64,000 bases of DNA from Casuarina equisetifolia (taxonomy: Eukaryota > Streptophyta > Magnoliopsida > Fagales > Casuarinaceae), in contig CM052358.1 of assembly GCA_028551475.1 (NCBI GenBank), positions 15,731,938 through 15,795,937 on the forward strand. The letters are read 5' to 3'. The position numbers were made by a program, and so were the translations under genes. The notes under the pieces were generated by a model. The model worked only from the letters and a program-made list of their open reading frames with translations. It made no database searches and was not told where the DNA came from. Below are positions 1-11,485 of this stretch, one piece after another. The first letter of the stretch is position 1. Each line of letters starts with the position of its first letter.

Positions 1-886
1 TCTCAAACTGTGCATTTTTTAGACCTATCTTGAAAAGGACTCCGTTTAAATTATTCTTTGGTAGGAAACCTAACATATCTTATTTTCTTGTCTTTGGTAG
101 TAAATGTTTTATCTTGAATTATGGTAAAGAGTCACTTGGAAAGTTAGACTTTAAGAGTGATGCTATATTTCTTGGTTAATCTCATACCAACCAAGCATAT
201 AGAGTTTTCAATAAGAGAATTCTAGTGGTGGAGGAATTTATTCATGTTAAGTTTAAAGATGATTGAACTGAACATGGAATTAATCCATGTTCAAATGAAC
301 AAGGAAATAATGAGAAGGATGGAGCTAGAGTTGAGGGGGAGTTAAAGAGATTTTTCATTTTCTAAAGTTAGAGATAAGGTAGATTAACAACACATTTTAG
401 GTGATCTCACTTATAAAGTGAGTACACAATCATGGTATCACAATACTTGTGAACACCAAGCCTTTTTATCTCAAGTAGAGCCAAAGAAGATAGATGAAGC
501 ACTTGAGGATAAAATTTGGTTTCTTGTTATGCTAGGAGAATTAAATCATTTTAAGAGAAGTCAAGACTGGAACTTGGTTCTAAGACCAAAAAACCATTCG
601 ATGATTTGCACTAAATGGGTATTTATAAATACACTAGATGAAATTGGTATTATTACTACAAATAAGTCTAGATTGGTTGCACAAGGATATACTCAAGAAG
701 AAGGAATAGACTATGATGAAACCTTTGCACCAGTAGCTAGATTAGAAACCATTCAAATGTTATTGGCCTTTGCCTGTTGTATGAATTTTACTCTTTATCA
801 AATGGATGTAAAGAGTGCTTTTTTGAATGGTATTGTTAAAAAAGAAGTGTATGTTGAACAACCACCTAGATTTGAAAATCTAATAT
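1..886 (+). pseudogene. C1 pol, first part: integrase C-terminus and RT N-terminus
   Basis: Positions 1-330 read in broken frames as the copia integrase C-terminal region (for example FGSKCFILNYGKESLGKLD with one shift, then NQAYRVFNKRILVVEE). Positions about 418-886 are an open RT N-terminal region with the family landmarks CTKWVFINTLDE, SRLVAQGYTQEEGIDYDETF and QMDVKSAFLNG. The RT reading stops at 886, where the LTR of G1 begins, and resumes at 6739 (second part). Stops in the integrase part show that it cannot make a polyprotein. Confidence 0.85.
882..886. repeat. Target site duplication AATAT, left copy (G1)
   Basis: The 5-bp AATAT directly precedes the LTR. The same AATAT follows the second LTR at 6734-6738. 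Removing G1 and one copy restores the C1 RT reading. Confidence 0.9.
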
Positions 887-2138
887 TGTTTGGTGAAATT
901 TAGATGCAAGTGAATATGTCGAACAAGTAATATAATGATAAGAAAGATATCATCTCACAGAGATTAATGATTACTAAACCAATTAATTACTAACAGTGAA
1001 CAACTCCTAGAATTTATCTAGCAAATCAAATTGATAGATGATAGATTAACTAACTAAATCTAAGAAAACTAAATACAAGAAATATGTTAGAGCATATGAT
1101 TTCATCATAATTACTAGGTATTAATATTGATTATTTATGCTTGCAAGAGGGATAATATCTATGTGATGGCGGAACTTTCTAATTTATTTACTATCCTATA
1201 TCTAGGTATAGCAAACCTATTTAGTTCATTAATTCACTATATCTTTATATGTGAATTGAAACAAACCAAATGCATTAAGATCTATGAATATTCCCAGTTT
1301 ACACCGAAAGCCACACAAATAACATGGTATATGTCTATTCATATTTAATTTATGGTTACATATTATAAGAAGAAACTGCATATCATCTCCTGTCGGTCTC
1401 AAATATGCAAATCAGATCATTCAAGTGGTAGTTAATCACTTAAAAGCATTAAACACAGTAATATGTAACTTCACATAAACAAAATATCTTGTAAAACATA
1501 ATAATCATAAGATTCATACCATCATAATTAGGTTACATCGTAGCTCTAACAAAAATAAACTAAAACATAAAGAAATAATGAGGAAGAATAGTAATAAGAA
1601 ACAAAGAAGGCATCTTTAATCCAAGAACAAGAAGTCTGTCACCCTTTTTGTCTTTTCTTCAAAAAAACCTTGAATTCTTGGCCTCTTTCTTGAGTTATGC
1701 TTAATTTCCTCGTTCCCCTTCTTTTGCCTCTTCTCTTCTCTTAAATAGGGTTTAGGTTTAGACCTATCTCCTATCCTAATAGAATTGGGTTTTGGAGACC
1801 TAAAACAATTGTGTTTTGAACTCTTAAATTAATTGAGACTTGAATTCCTAACATGACTGGGTTTTCTATTTATTTAGAAAACCCAATAACAATAGAAAAT
1901 CTGATAAAAATCATCCAAAACCCAAGCCCATCTTGACTCTCTTGATCTTGATATTACAATTTTACCACACAATAAGCATCAGGTTCTCCATGTTCATTCC
2001 TTTTCTCCTTGCCTCCTTGTACTACATAAACAAGATAAATTTAAGAAAATAAAAAGGAGTTCAAATGTTTTCTCACAATTATTAAAGTTATTTATTGCCT
2101 AAAACAGGTAAAATAACTCTATAAAAATAGAGTTATCA
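887..2138 (-). repeat. G1 3' LTR (left in the window)
   Basis: 1252 bp, TGTTTGG...TTATCA on the + strand. It aligns without gaps to 5482-6733. A hand count gives about 44 differences, mostly transitions, so about 96.5 percent identity. It contains no element genes; the 73-residue open frame inside it also occurs in the other LTR and looks incidental. Confidence 0.92.
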
Positions 2139-3853
2139 AAACCCTCAAACTTAACATTTTGCTAGTCTTCGATCAAAAATAAAAAACAACATATGTTTTA
2201 GACAAAACCCCTTCATGAAATTTTTCTCATAATTGCTTAAACTCAACAATTCAAGGAAAAATATAACTTTCATCCAAACACCACAATTGTTTTATAAGAT
2301 AAGATAGACTCTTAACTATTTTGACCACGTGTGTGTGTGTGTGTCCCTATCTTTTCAACTATATGCACTCCAAATAGATTCACATTAATATGCAATATCT
2401 CAAAATCTTTAACCAAACCTCATATGTTTGCTTTTCATTTCTCTCTCCACTAATGTAAGCCAATCATTTAATCAAAAATCAATAGGACTTTTATAAGCTT
2501 GTAATGTAAGGCTGGGCTAAGGGTAAGATGAAAGTCATTTAGGCTTAATTCACCCATAAACACATTACTTTCTAGGATCTCATTAAAAACTCTTGTCACT
2601 TTCTACCATCACTTTTCTCATTCTTTTTCATCTAAAAATGCTTGATTTCACTTGGATTCTAACACTCACAAAGCCACAATCATGCTTGCATCAATAAAAT
2701 AAGTAAAAGTACTAGACATGTAGTCACTATACTCTTATCTTGCCAATCATTTCAATTACTATGCTTAATGGCCTAATTCAAAACATTGAATGGCTTAAAT
2801 ATGATAAGGAATGATAAGAGGATTCTATTCTTGGGCAAATGTTGTACTTCCTTTCTTTTTTTTTTTCTTTTTTTTTGGTAGAAATGAAATACTATGCCCC
2901 ACTTAATCATTGCAATCAATTTCTTCCTATGCTCCATCTTCCTTTCAACCTTTATTCATCTCAAACAAACTTCCATCCTATAAGTTAACATGTTCATGGG
3001 TGTGGGACGATAAGATAAGTTGTTCAAGACTTATGGCTATATATATGTGGGTGTCATTAAAAAAAAATTGATAAGAATCAAGGCTCAACGGGGTAACTGG
3101 TGATAAATAAATAGGGTTGGCCTGAAAGGCTCAAACGATCCAAAGAATGGCCTAAATCATTTTCTCAATTAGATGCAGCTTAGGATTTCACCTCAAGAGA
3201 AAATTAAACAAATTCTAAGATTCAGGTGAGATCTAAGAAAATCACATACTTTACATGAATGTTCTCTAGAGATACACACAATTTTAAAAATAAAAGACTT
3301 TTAGTGCTTAATAGGTGGATCAACATAATCAAAATCACACTTAACTCACACCACAATTGCAAGTTTGAACAAAATCTATATCTTTCAAGGAATCACCAAG
3401 AATTCGAAACATGGGATGTAATCATGACATAAAAAAAAATTTCAATCAAATTTAGCACAAAGGTTCTTTCCCTACCCCCAAACTTGAATGAAGCATTGTC
3501 CTCAATGCAAAAACAAAAGAAAACAATAATAAAGAAGAATTAGGAATGAGAAAACTCCCTTGATTGTAGGTCATATCCACATAGAGCTTTAAAGAGATGA
3601 TGTTGACAAAACTTCTAATGAAAAGACTAAAATGAAATTGCTTGGGTTGTCTCCCAAGAAGCGCTTGCTTTATAGTTTTCAACCAAACTATCCTAGATGT
3701 TGTTGCTCAAGGAGGATGAAACTGCAATAGTTTAGGAAACAGCTTATGTTGTAGAACAATTGAACACTCTTCAGCTAACCTTACTGTCACACATACTTCT
3801 AACTTCCTTTTGTTCTCCAATATCTCTTTCAAAAGTTCTGCATAACTGATCAA
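2139..3853 (-). other. G1 3' non-coding region
   Basis: No coding sequence is recognisable in most of this 1.7 kb. About 3735-3853 still reads as the gag/protease-linker end (YAELLKEILENKRKLEV, then EECSIVLQHKLFPKL on the minus strand). It then passes abruptly into the conserved post-pol motif near 3644-3663, which locates an internal deletion that removed all of pol. A (GT)n run lies at about 2330-2343 and a poly(T) tract near 2855-2877. Confidence 0.7.
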
Positions 3854-5312
3854 TTAAACTAGAGCATCTGCAAAAGGAGTGTTAATGTGCAATTTTAAAG
3901 ATATATCAAGGAATTCTAAAAATTGCTTATCTTTTTCATGTTGCTGGAATTTGTGGGGAGATGGAGCTGAAGGCAAAAAAGGTATAGGATTTTCTGGAAC
4001 AAGCTTGCTCCTAGGTGCCTCCTCAAGTTGTATGCTGACATCCTTATCTATTCTCTTGAAAATCTCCTTGTCAACATCATCTTCTCCTACTTGTTTGCCA
4101 CATGTTAGGGTTATTGCCTCTGCAGTATCTATAGGGCTTTTCTCCACTTCGCTAGGCAAAAGACCCTCCTGTCTCTCTGAGATCATGTTAATTAATTGAC
4201 CCATTTGTGCCTTTAATCTTTTGATTGATGCTTCTTGTCTTTGGAATCTCTCTTTATCGTTTTGCATCATCTTAGTGAACATGTCCTCTAAATTGGGCTT
4301 CGTCTCTTCTGTTTGCGTAAATGTTGGTTGCAGTCTCATCTCATTTGGGTTACTCCATGAAAAGGTTTAATGGTTGTGCCATCCTGAATTTTATGTGTTG
4401 GAGTAATAATTATTTTGTGACCTGTTAGAAATCCCAGCAAAATTAATATAATCATTATAATGAGCATAAGGGTTACCTACTTGACATTTCATGCTCTCAT
4501 ATGCTCCACCATAAAATTCACATGATCTACTTTGATGTCTCACAACTGGAGTATTTAGGTTGTCTATCTTGTTATTGAGAACTTTCAATTGTGCACACAT
4601 TGTAGTGAAGATATCTATTCCATGGACTCCACTTGTTTGATGTATTGGTAGCCTTTCAGTAGACCATTGATAACTATTGAATGCCATCTCCTTTAAAAGC
4701 TCATATGCCTCTTCTGGTTTTTGTTATGTAAGGACCCTCCTACAGTTGCATCAATTATGAAACGGAGATTTGTATTAGATCCATCATAAAAAATTTGTAC
4801 CTATAACCATATGGGTAGTCCATGATGTGGACATCTCTTCAAAAGTTCCTTGAATCTTTCCCAAGCTTCATATAGTGATTCGTTATCCATCTGTGTAAAA
4901 GTATAATATCTTTGCGCATTTTTGCAAATTTTGCAAAAGGAAAGAACTTACAAAGAAATTTCTGAGCCAAATCATTTTATGTAGTAATTGATCCTGTAGG
5001 AAGAGAATGGAGCAAACTTTTGGGTTTGTCCCTAAGAGAAAATGGAAATAGTCTTAATCCGATAGCATCGTCTGTGACTCCATTGTATTTGATTAGGTCA
5101 CAGATTTCAAGAAAAGCCTCAATGTGAGCATTTGGATCATCATTTGGTAGCCCACTAAATTGCGAGTTTTGAAGCAACTGAATGAGTGCTGGCTTGATCT
5201 CAAAGTTGCTTGCCTGAATTTCAGGCCTTTGAATGCTTGATGTGGCATTCGAAAATGTTAGTGTAGCATAGTCTTTCAAAAGTCTATGTGTACCATCATT
5301 TTTCTCCATCAT
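3854..5312 (-). pseudogene. G1 gag (retrotransposon capsid protein), broken
   Basis: Read from 5312 downward. The first open block (4977-5312) carries the gypsy gag signature: SGLPNDDPNAHIEAFLEICD, then GVTDDAIGLRLFPFSLRDK and LLHSLPTGSITT. Frames then shift or stop, but the family order continues through 4391-4976 (for example NNYYSNT before a tryptophan-rich stretch). The last block, 3854-4339, is a charged gag/protease linker ending in KLHINTPFADALV. Gag packages element RNA. Several stops and at least two frameshifts make this copy non-functional. No zinc knuckle was seen. Confidence 0.85.
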
Positions 5313-5453
5313 TGTTACTTAATCTTTCAGCAATAACAACTTAACAAGGAACGTAAAAAAAAATAATTAAGAAAAATAATTTTTTTAAAAGAAAATAAAG
5401 GCTAGATTAAACCTAGAAATTATTCGGTATTACTATTAATTAGCAATAAACAA

Positions 5454-5475
5454 CCAATCCCCGACAACGGCGCCA
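5454..5475 (-). other. G1 primer-binding site
   Basis: On the minus strand this reads TGGCGCCGTTGTCGGGGATT(GG), six bases inside the LTR. The TGGCGCCGTTG(C/T)CGGGGA form is well known after the 5' LTR of plant Tat/Athila gypsy elements. It fixes the minus orientation of the element. I do not assign the tRNA. Confidence 0.85.
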
Positions 5476-5481
5476 AAAACT

Positions 5482-6733
5482 TGTTCGGTGAAATTTAGAT
5501 GCAAGTGAATATGTCGAACAAGTAATATAATGATAAGAAAGATATCATCCCACAGAGATTGGTGATTACTAAACCAATTAATTACTAATAGTGAACAACT
5601 CCTAGAATTTATCTAGCAAATCAAATTGATAGATGATAGATTTACTAACTAAATCTAAGAAAACTAAATACAAGAAATATGTTAGAGTATATGATTTCAT
5701 CATAATTACTAGGTATTAATATTGATTATTTATGCTTGCAAGAGGGATAATATCTATGTAATGGCGGAACTTCCTAATTTATTTACTATCCTATGTCTAG
5801 GTATAGCAAACCTACTTAGTTCATTAATTCACTATATCTCTATATGTGAATTGAAACAAACCAAATGCATTAAGATCTATGAATATTCCCAGTTTACACC
5901 GAAAGCCACACAAATAACATGGTATATGTCTATCCATATTTAATTTATGGTTACATATTACAAGAAGAAACTGCATATCATCTCTTATCGATCTCAAACA
6001 TGCAAATCAAATCATTCAAGTGATAGTTAATCACTTAAAAGCATTAAACACAGTAATATGTAACTTCACATAAACAAAATATCTTGCAAAACATAATAAT
6101 CATAAGATTCATACCATCATAATTAGGTTACATCGTAGCTCTAACAAAAATAAACTAAAACATAAAGAAATAATGAGGAAGAATAGTAATAAGAAATAAA
6201 GAAGGCATCTTGAATCCAAGAACAAGAAGTCTGTCACCCTTTTTGTCTTCTTTTCAAGAAAACCTTGAATTCTTGGCCTCTTTCTTGAGTTGTGCTCAAT
6301 TTACTCGTTCCCCTTCTTTTGCCTCTTCTCTTCTCTTAAATAGGGTTTAGGTTTAGACCTATCTCCTATCCTAATAGAATTGGGTTTTAGAGACGTAAAA
6401 TAATTGGGTTTTGAACTCTTAAATTAATTGGGACTTGAATTCCTAACATGACTGGGTTTTCTATTTATTTAGAAAACCCAACAACAATAGAAAATCTAAT
6501 AACAATCATCCAAAACCCAAGCCCATCTTGACTCTCTTGATCTTGATATTACAATTTTACCACACAATAAGCATCAGGTTTTCTATGTTCATTCCTTTTC
6601 TCCTTGCCTCCTTGTGCTACATAAACAAGATAAATTTAGGTAAATAAAGAGGAGTTCAAATATTTTCTCACAATTATTAAAGTTATTTATTGCCTAAAAC
6701 AGGTAAAATAACTCTATAAAAATAGAGTTATCA
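5482..6733 (-). repeat. G1 5' LTR (right in the window)
   Basis: 1252 bp, TGTTCGG...TTATCA, matching 887-2138 end to end. It is followed by the right copy of the AATAT duplication at 6734-6738. The near-identity of the pair indicates that G1 inserted well after C1. Confidence 0.92.
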
Positions 6734-6738
6734 AATAT

Positions 6739-7890
6739 GTCCTGATCATGTCTTAAGCTTTCAAAAACTTTATATGGACTCAAACAAGCTCCACAGGTAT
6801 GACAAGGTGAGTGCTTTTCTACTTAGTGTAGATTTTAGAAAAGAAAAAGTATACAACACATTATTCATTAAAACCAAAGGAAAAGATATTTTGATTGTTC
6901 AAATTTACATAAATGATATTGTGTTTGGTTCTACCAATTTTGCTTTGTATAGAGATTTTGCAAAACCCATGCAAAATGAATTTGAAATGAGCATGATGGG
7001 TAAATTGACTTATTTCCTAGGTCTTCAAATTAAGCAAACTATTAAAGGAATTTTTCTAAGTCAAACTAAATATGGAAATGATTTAATTAAGAAATACAAG
7101 ATGCATGATTCCAAATCAATAAACACTCCTATAAGCACATCTACTTCATTATCACATGATAAAAATGAGACTAGTGTAGACTCAAACTCTATATAGGAAT
7201 GATTGGTTCATTATTGTACTTAACTACATCTATGCTAGATATTATGTTTAGTGTATGTTCATGTGTTGGATATTAATATTATCCTCAAGAACAACATTTA
7301 ACTACTATTAAAAAAAATATTCAAATATTTGAAAGACACAGTTACACTAGGAATTTGGTATCCTAAAGATATAACCCTTAATTTGTATGTTTTTAATGAT
7401 TTTAACTATGTTGGTTGCAAGATAATAGAAAGAGTACAAGTGTTGCTTGCTACTTTCTTGGAAATATTCTAATTCTTAGTATTCCAAGAAACAAAATAGT
7501 GTAACTCTTTCTTCCACTAAGGCACAAGAAACAAAATAGTGTAACTCTTTCTTCCACGAAGGCAAAATACATGGCTTCCACTAGCTATTGTGCTTAAATT
7601 TTATAGATGAAACAACAATTGGAAAATTATGGTGTTTACTCCATAAATGTTCCACTAAAATTTTATAGTGCTAATGCTATAAACTTGACAAAAAATCTCA
7701 CACTCTAAGACTAAGCATATCGAGATAAGACATCATTTCATTAAAGACTATGTACAAAAATGTAATGTTGCTTTTAAATTTGTGTGAACTGACTAACAAC
7801 TTGTTGATATTTTTACAAAACTCTTAGACAAAGAAAAATTTTATGCTCTTCAAAGAAAGCTTGGCATGTGCTTGTTTGAAAACATCTCTT
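6739..7890 (+). pseudogene. C1 pol, second part: RT C-terminus and RNase H
   Basis: The RT reading resumes directly after the G1 duplication. The segment 6774-7196 includes TLFIKTKGKDILIVQIYIND, where the usual catalytic YVDD is replaced by YIND, and the conserved LTYFLGLQIKQ. RNase H follows in broken frames: the STKA and YMAST region near 7550-7590, and TKHIEIRHHF-like and DIFTKPL-like remnants at 7690-7830. A 40-bp tandem duplication (7485-7564) disrupts RNase H. The lost active-site aspartate and many stops mean no activity. Confidence 0.8.
7485..7564. repeat. 40-bp tandem duplication in C1 RNase H
   Basis: 7485-7524 and 7525-7564 are identical except for one base (T at 7518 versus G at 7558). 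The unit encodes the NSVTLSSTKA-like stretch of RNase H. Forty is not a multiple of three, so the duplication also shifts the frame. Confidence 0.9.
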
Positions 7891-8421
7891 AGTAGTTGTG
7901 TCATATACTTTATGCTCTATATTATCTATTTTTGTAAATATGCATGTTCTAAGAGGGAGCATTGTGAAACTTCGTCTCCATTACCAAGTTAGTTATCTTC
8001 CTCCTTTTACTACTGGTATAATACTTAGTCACTTCATTCATATATTATCTCTATTCAAAGTTATATTATGCTTTTTTTGATTATGCCAAAAAGCGGGAGA
8101 GAGAGCATTAGCACATATATGTTTCATTTCTGACTAGCTAGTGCAGAAAGTGGGATAACTCTCAACACTCTTAATGTACATTGAAAATCTATTTTCTCTT
8201 CATTGTGGTACTGTTGTTGATTGCTTGTTATCATTGTTGATATATGCTAACTCGAGATATATGTTAGCATTGCTTAACTACACTTGAGACTGTGACAACT
8301 TTGAGCTATGTTAAATGTCATGAAAAACATATTATATATCACACTTTGTTCACTTTGTTAATGACATGTGCTATTGACTGCTTAAGCTGTAAAAATTTTG
8401 TCATCATCAAAAAGGGGAAAT
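7891..8421 (+). other. C1 3' untranslated region and polypurine tract
   Basis: About 530 bp between the end of RNase H and the 3' LTR without a recognisable gene. It ends in the purine run AAAAAGGGGAAAT (8409-8421) immediately before the LTR, the normal polypurine tract that primes plus-strand synthesis. Confidence 0.7.
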
Positions 8422-9879
8422 TGTTGGAAAAAGATATGTTTTGTTATAACAATTTTTTTGTTAATTATATATAAAGTTTTTTCATATATTTATATGCAAA
8501 ATAGAATTAAAGGAAGTAAAAGGTGTGCAAATTATAATATCAATCAATGATAATATAAAGTAGCAGGATTCCTTCATTCTTATATATTGCAACCTTACTT
8601 AAGTCTCAAAGAAATATATCTTACCAAATATATAAGGGGAAAGAAAGAAAATGTTATGAAATATTGATTGCATAATATGTTTTACGAAGAATTTGATGTT
8701 GGAATATTTTTGTAGGAACAATAATTGATCTTAGTTAAAGAGACACAAGCTAACTTAAGCTGACCCAAGTTTAATCCATGAAGCTCAAGCCCACAAGAAG
8801 TAGGCTGATTTAAGCCTACGAGATATGATCTGCCAAAGTTTGCTTTATGCAAGCCCGTTAGAGCTTTTAAGAGAAGGGTTGCTACACTTGTTGAAACAAT
8901 GTTGTTTAACTTACTATCAAGTGCTCTTAGGTGCCTCGTGAAATTAGAAGCCCTTGCTTCTATTCGAGGCAGCAACATTGTCCTCTCTCTCCTTGTAATC
9001 GCACGTCCACTCCTCCAATGAGAAGATTTGCAATAAGATTGATCATTCTGTCAGAAAGTTGCTAAAAAATATTAAAGGTTTGATTTGAAACCCTAAATGA
9101 GGTACTTGCTCTACTCTTTCAATAAGAAAAAGCTCTTAATGTGTCAAGTTTGATAGAAACCTCAAATAAGCTTTTATTGTTTCGAATCTCATATAAAAGG
9201 GTTTTATTCTATGGTTCAAAGTGACTTTTGATGAGATCATTGAAAAATCAAACTGAGAAATTAAGATTAAGCTCTACATTGTGGTTATATGAAGAATCTT
9301 TAATGATATTCTTTGTAAATCATATTCTTGTGATTTCATACTTGTTTATACACTTATTTATGTGCTCATTGAACTCTGATTATTATTTGCACATAAATTA
9401 TGTTGTAAATCTAAAACCCTCATTTGTGGAAATTTAGGGGTCTTGTGATTAAAGCTTTCGATCTGTCTTTCTTATCTTAGATAAGTTCTCTGATTGGTAA
9501 AATCCCTCTTAAATATACATCATTTGGGGATTTTCTTTTGTACCAAGGTTGAGTCAACCTTTGATTGTAACTAGTGACTTGTAAAATTCCTTTAAGGAGG
9601 GATTGAAAAGATTATAAGAATGTTTTCTCCTAATCAATGAGGAAAATGGACTTTAACCGGTTGAGTTAGAAGAAAAAGAGGATGGAAGTAGGTGTAAAGG
9701 CCAAACCACCGTGGAAAATTAGTGTCTATGCTTCCTATTTGTGATTACTTTAACTTGTTGCTTATATTCATTCTTTTTGCATTATATGATTCTATTATAG
9801 GTGTATAAATTGATTTGATAGACATATTTCTAAATAACCAATTCAACCCACCCTTCTTAGTTCACCATTATACCTAATA
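8422..9879 (+). repeat. C1 3' LTR
   Basis: 1458 bp, from TGTTGGAAAAAG to ...CCATTATACCTAATA, where the terminal CA is mutated to TA. The reverse complement of 27004-28465 has the same ends and internal blocks (for example around 8510-8575). The solo LTRs at 14811, 30962 and 32640 share the same start and a 60-70 bp internal block, so they form a related family. Confidence 0.8.
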
Positions 9880-11485
9880 AAGCCACACAATAAAAACAAG
9901 CCCCAAAAGTTTTTCAACTCAAGGAGGTTTATTTCTTGCTTTGCACCTTTTAAGTCGTAGGCACCTCTTCTAAGCCACTTCTCATGAAGCCTTTGCAAGT
10001 CACCATTCCTTAGCAATTTTAGGATAATAGATGGCATGTTTATTGCCAATTGTGAGTCTTGTGGAAAGGCCTAATTAATGAGATTATTGGATTAAGAATT
10101 CATTATCATATAGTATAGCAATTGAATAGACCTACTAACCATCTATATTAAGCCTAGTTACTATAAAGAAACAATCTTAAGGTGTGGGTATGAATTAAAA
10201 TCCTCCTATACAAATTTAGGACACTAGATTCCATTAAATATCATTCTTTTCTTCTCTCTATCAAGCCTATAGCACATTTTGTTTTGGTACTCAATATGCT
10301 CCAATAGGTCTAATCATAAGACTAATATTATGGTTCATACTCATTTATAATATAGTGAATAACAAAAAAAAAAGTGACTTTTATCTCACTTAATTGAGGA
10401 ATGTAGAGTCAGTTGCTTAAATTAAGATATGATCAGTTATTTTTCAACTATATATGTCTCTATCCTTTCCAGTGGTTGGTAAGAAGCAACTCTTTAGCAT
10501 AAGAGGTGATAATGAGTTATCATAAAAGACTAACTTTTATTCCATGATTGTCATTGTGGCTTAAAAATTGCAAATAAAGGTCTCTAATTTAAGATAATGC
10601 AAACTTAAAGCTTGAATTCATCAACTTAAAGACTGAAATTCCAAGTTAGAATGTCTTGAAAAATGATACTTACAAAGCCCTGTCCCATTTTGGTGAACTC
10701 TTGGCCAACTATAGCAAACTCACATATGGTGGAAAGGAAAAGCTCCATGTCTACTCACTTGTCAACCATTGCAAAAACACCACCATGACTTAGACCATCC
10801 TTCATGGCTCTCTCATATTCTTCTAGGGTGTCAAGGGGAACAAGTCTAGACCTATGTATATTAAGGTCATTGATTAGATAGCTTTCAACAAATGAATTAT
10901 GTTGGAAACCAATAGGATGATTGCCAATTTGGAAACTTTCAATTCCTTAATAAGGGATGAAAGGTGTTCCACTCTGAGGATTGATCTCAAACTTGCAATA
11001 TGGCTTGAATTTATTATGAGAACCATAAACAACCATATGATTAGCACAAAGCGACTAAGGGTGCTAGAAATCTTCTCCCTTACATCAAACAAGCAATGAA
11101 CAATTAAGTAATTTGAAAACTAGATATTTGTGATGAAGACAAAGCTAAACCAATTTACTTACTATGAGATGTAAACAAAGTTGACAAGCTAAAACTGCAA
11201 AATACAGTATAAAATTAGCATTAGGGAATTAAATCAAAAAATGCAAATGCAAATAATGGATAAACCATGCAAAAAATTAATGAAAATTACTAACTTAGAA
11301 TGCAAATCATTTCCTATATCACATTTATACAATATCTATATAGCATAATGAAAAGCAATTTTCTAAGGGATTCACCAAATAATCATGACAAATTATTTTT
11401 AAAAAGGACCCTAGAAGTCGTTGTTTGTCCTACGCTCTAATATCCAAACAATTACTCCTATCACGAGGAAAAATATGGCCATCAT
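9880..11485 (-). pseudogene. Glutamate receptor-like (GLR) ion channel gene remnant
   Basis: Plant GLRs are ligand-gated cation channels of the plasma membrane and endomembranes. Read from 11485 down, the family order is preserved. 11345-11485 gives the M1 end and pore start (FFLVIGVIVWILERRTNNDF). After an intron, 10674-11078 gives M3 ([36 protein letters not shown]) and part of the second ligand-binding lobe ([31 protein letters not shown]). An intron at 10071-10673 has good GT/AG ends and keeps phase. 9880-10070 gives AFPQDSQLAINMPSIILKL and ends inside M4. There is a frameshift near 10905-10925 and stops near 11400. Both ends are cut by transposons: C4 at 11486 and C1 at 9879. It is closest to the GLR3 type by eye. 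Confidence 0.8.

Larger units (their letters stand above)
887..6733 (-). mobile_element. G1: non-autonomous Ty3/gypsy element nested in C1
   Basis: This is a complete insertion 5847 bp long: LTR 887-2138, internal 2139-5481, LTR 5482-6733, with TSD AATAT at 882-886 and 6734-6738. Both LTRs are 1252 bp and run TG to CA. The primer-binding site and gag place the element on the minus strand. The internal region holds only gag and a 3' region; protease, RT, RNase H and integrase are absent. The motif reading GCGCTTCTTGGGAGACAACC on the minus strand (about 3644-3663) and the AAGTTTGGGGGT motif near 3475 are typical of the 3' non-coding region of plant Tat/Athila-type gypsy elements. The element would therefore need enzymes in trans. 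Confidence 0.92.
1..9879 (+). mobile_element. C1: Ty1/copia LTR retrotransposon, 5' part outside the window
   Basis: The right-hand part of a copia element is present: end of integrase, reverse transcriptase (RT), RNase H, polypurine tract and 3' LTR, in the usual copia order. It is interrupted at 887-6733 by the gypsy element G1 and is full of stops and frameshifts. The 3' LTR (8422-9879) belongs to the same family as the LTR of C3 at 27004-28465. The right end abuts glutamate receptor-like coding sequence at 9880, so C1 probably inserted into that gene. The long LTR, the closing integrase-RT linker and the A/G-rich tract before the LTR suggest the SIRE/Tork group, which is an inference. Confidence 0.85.
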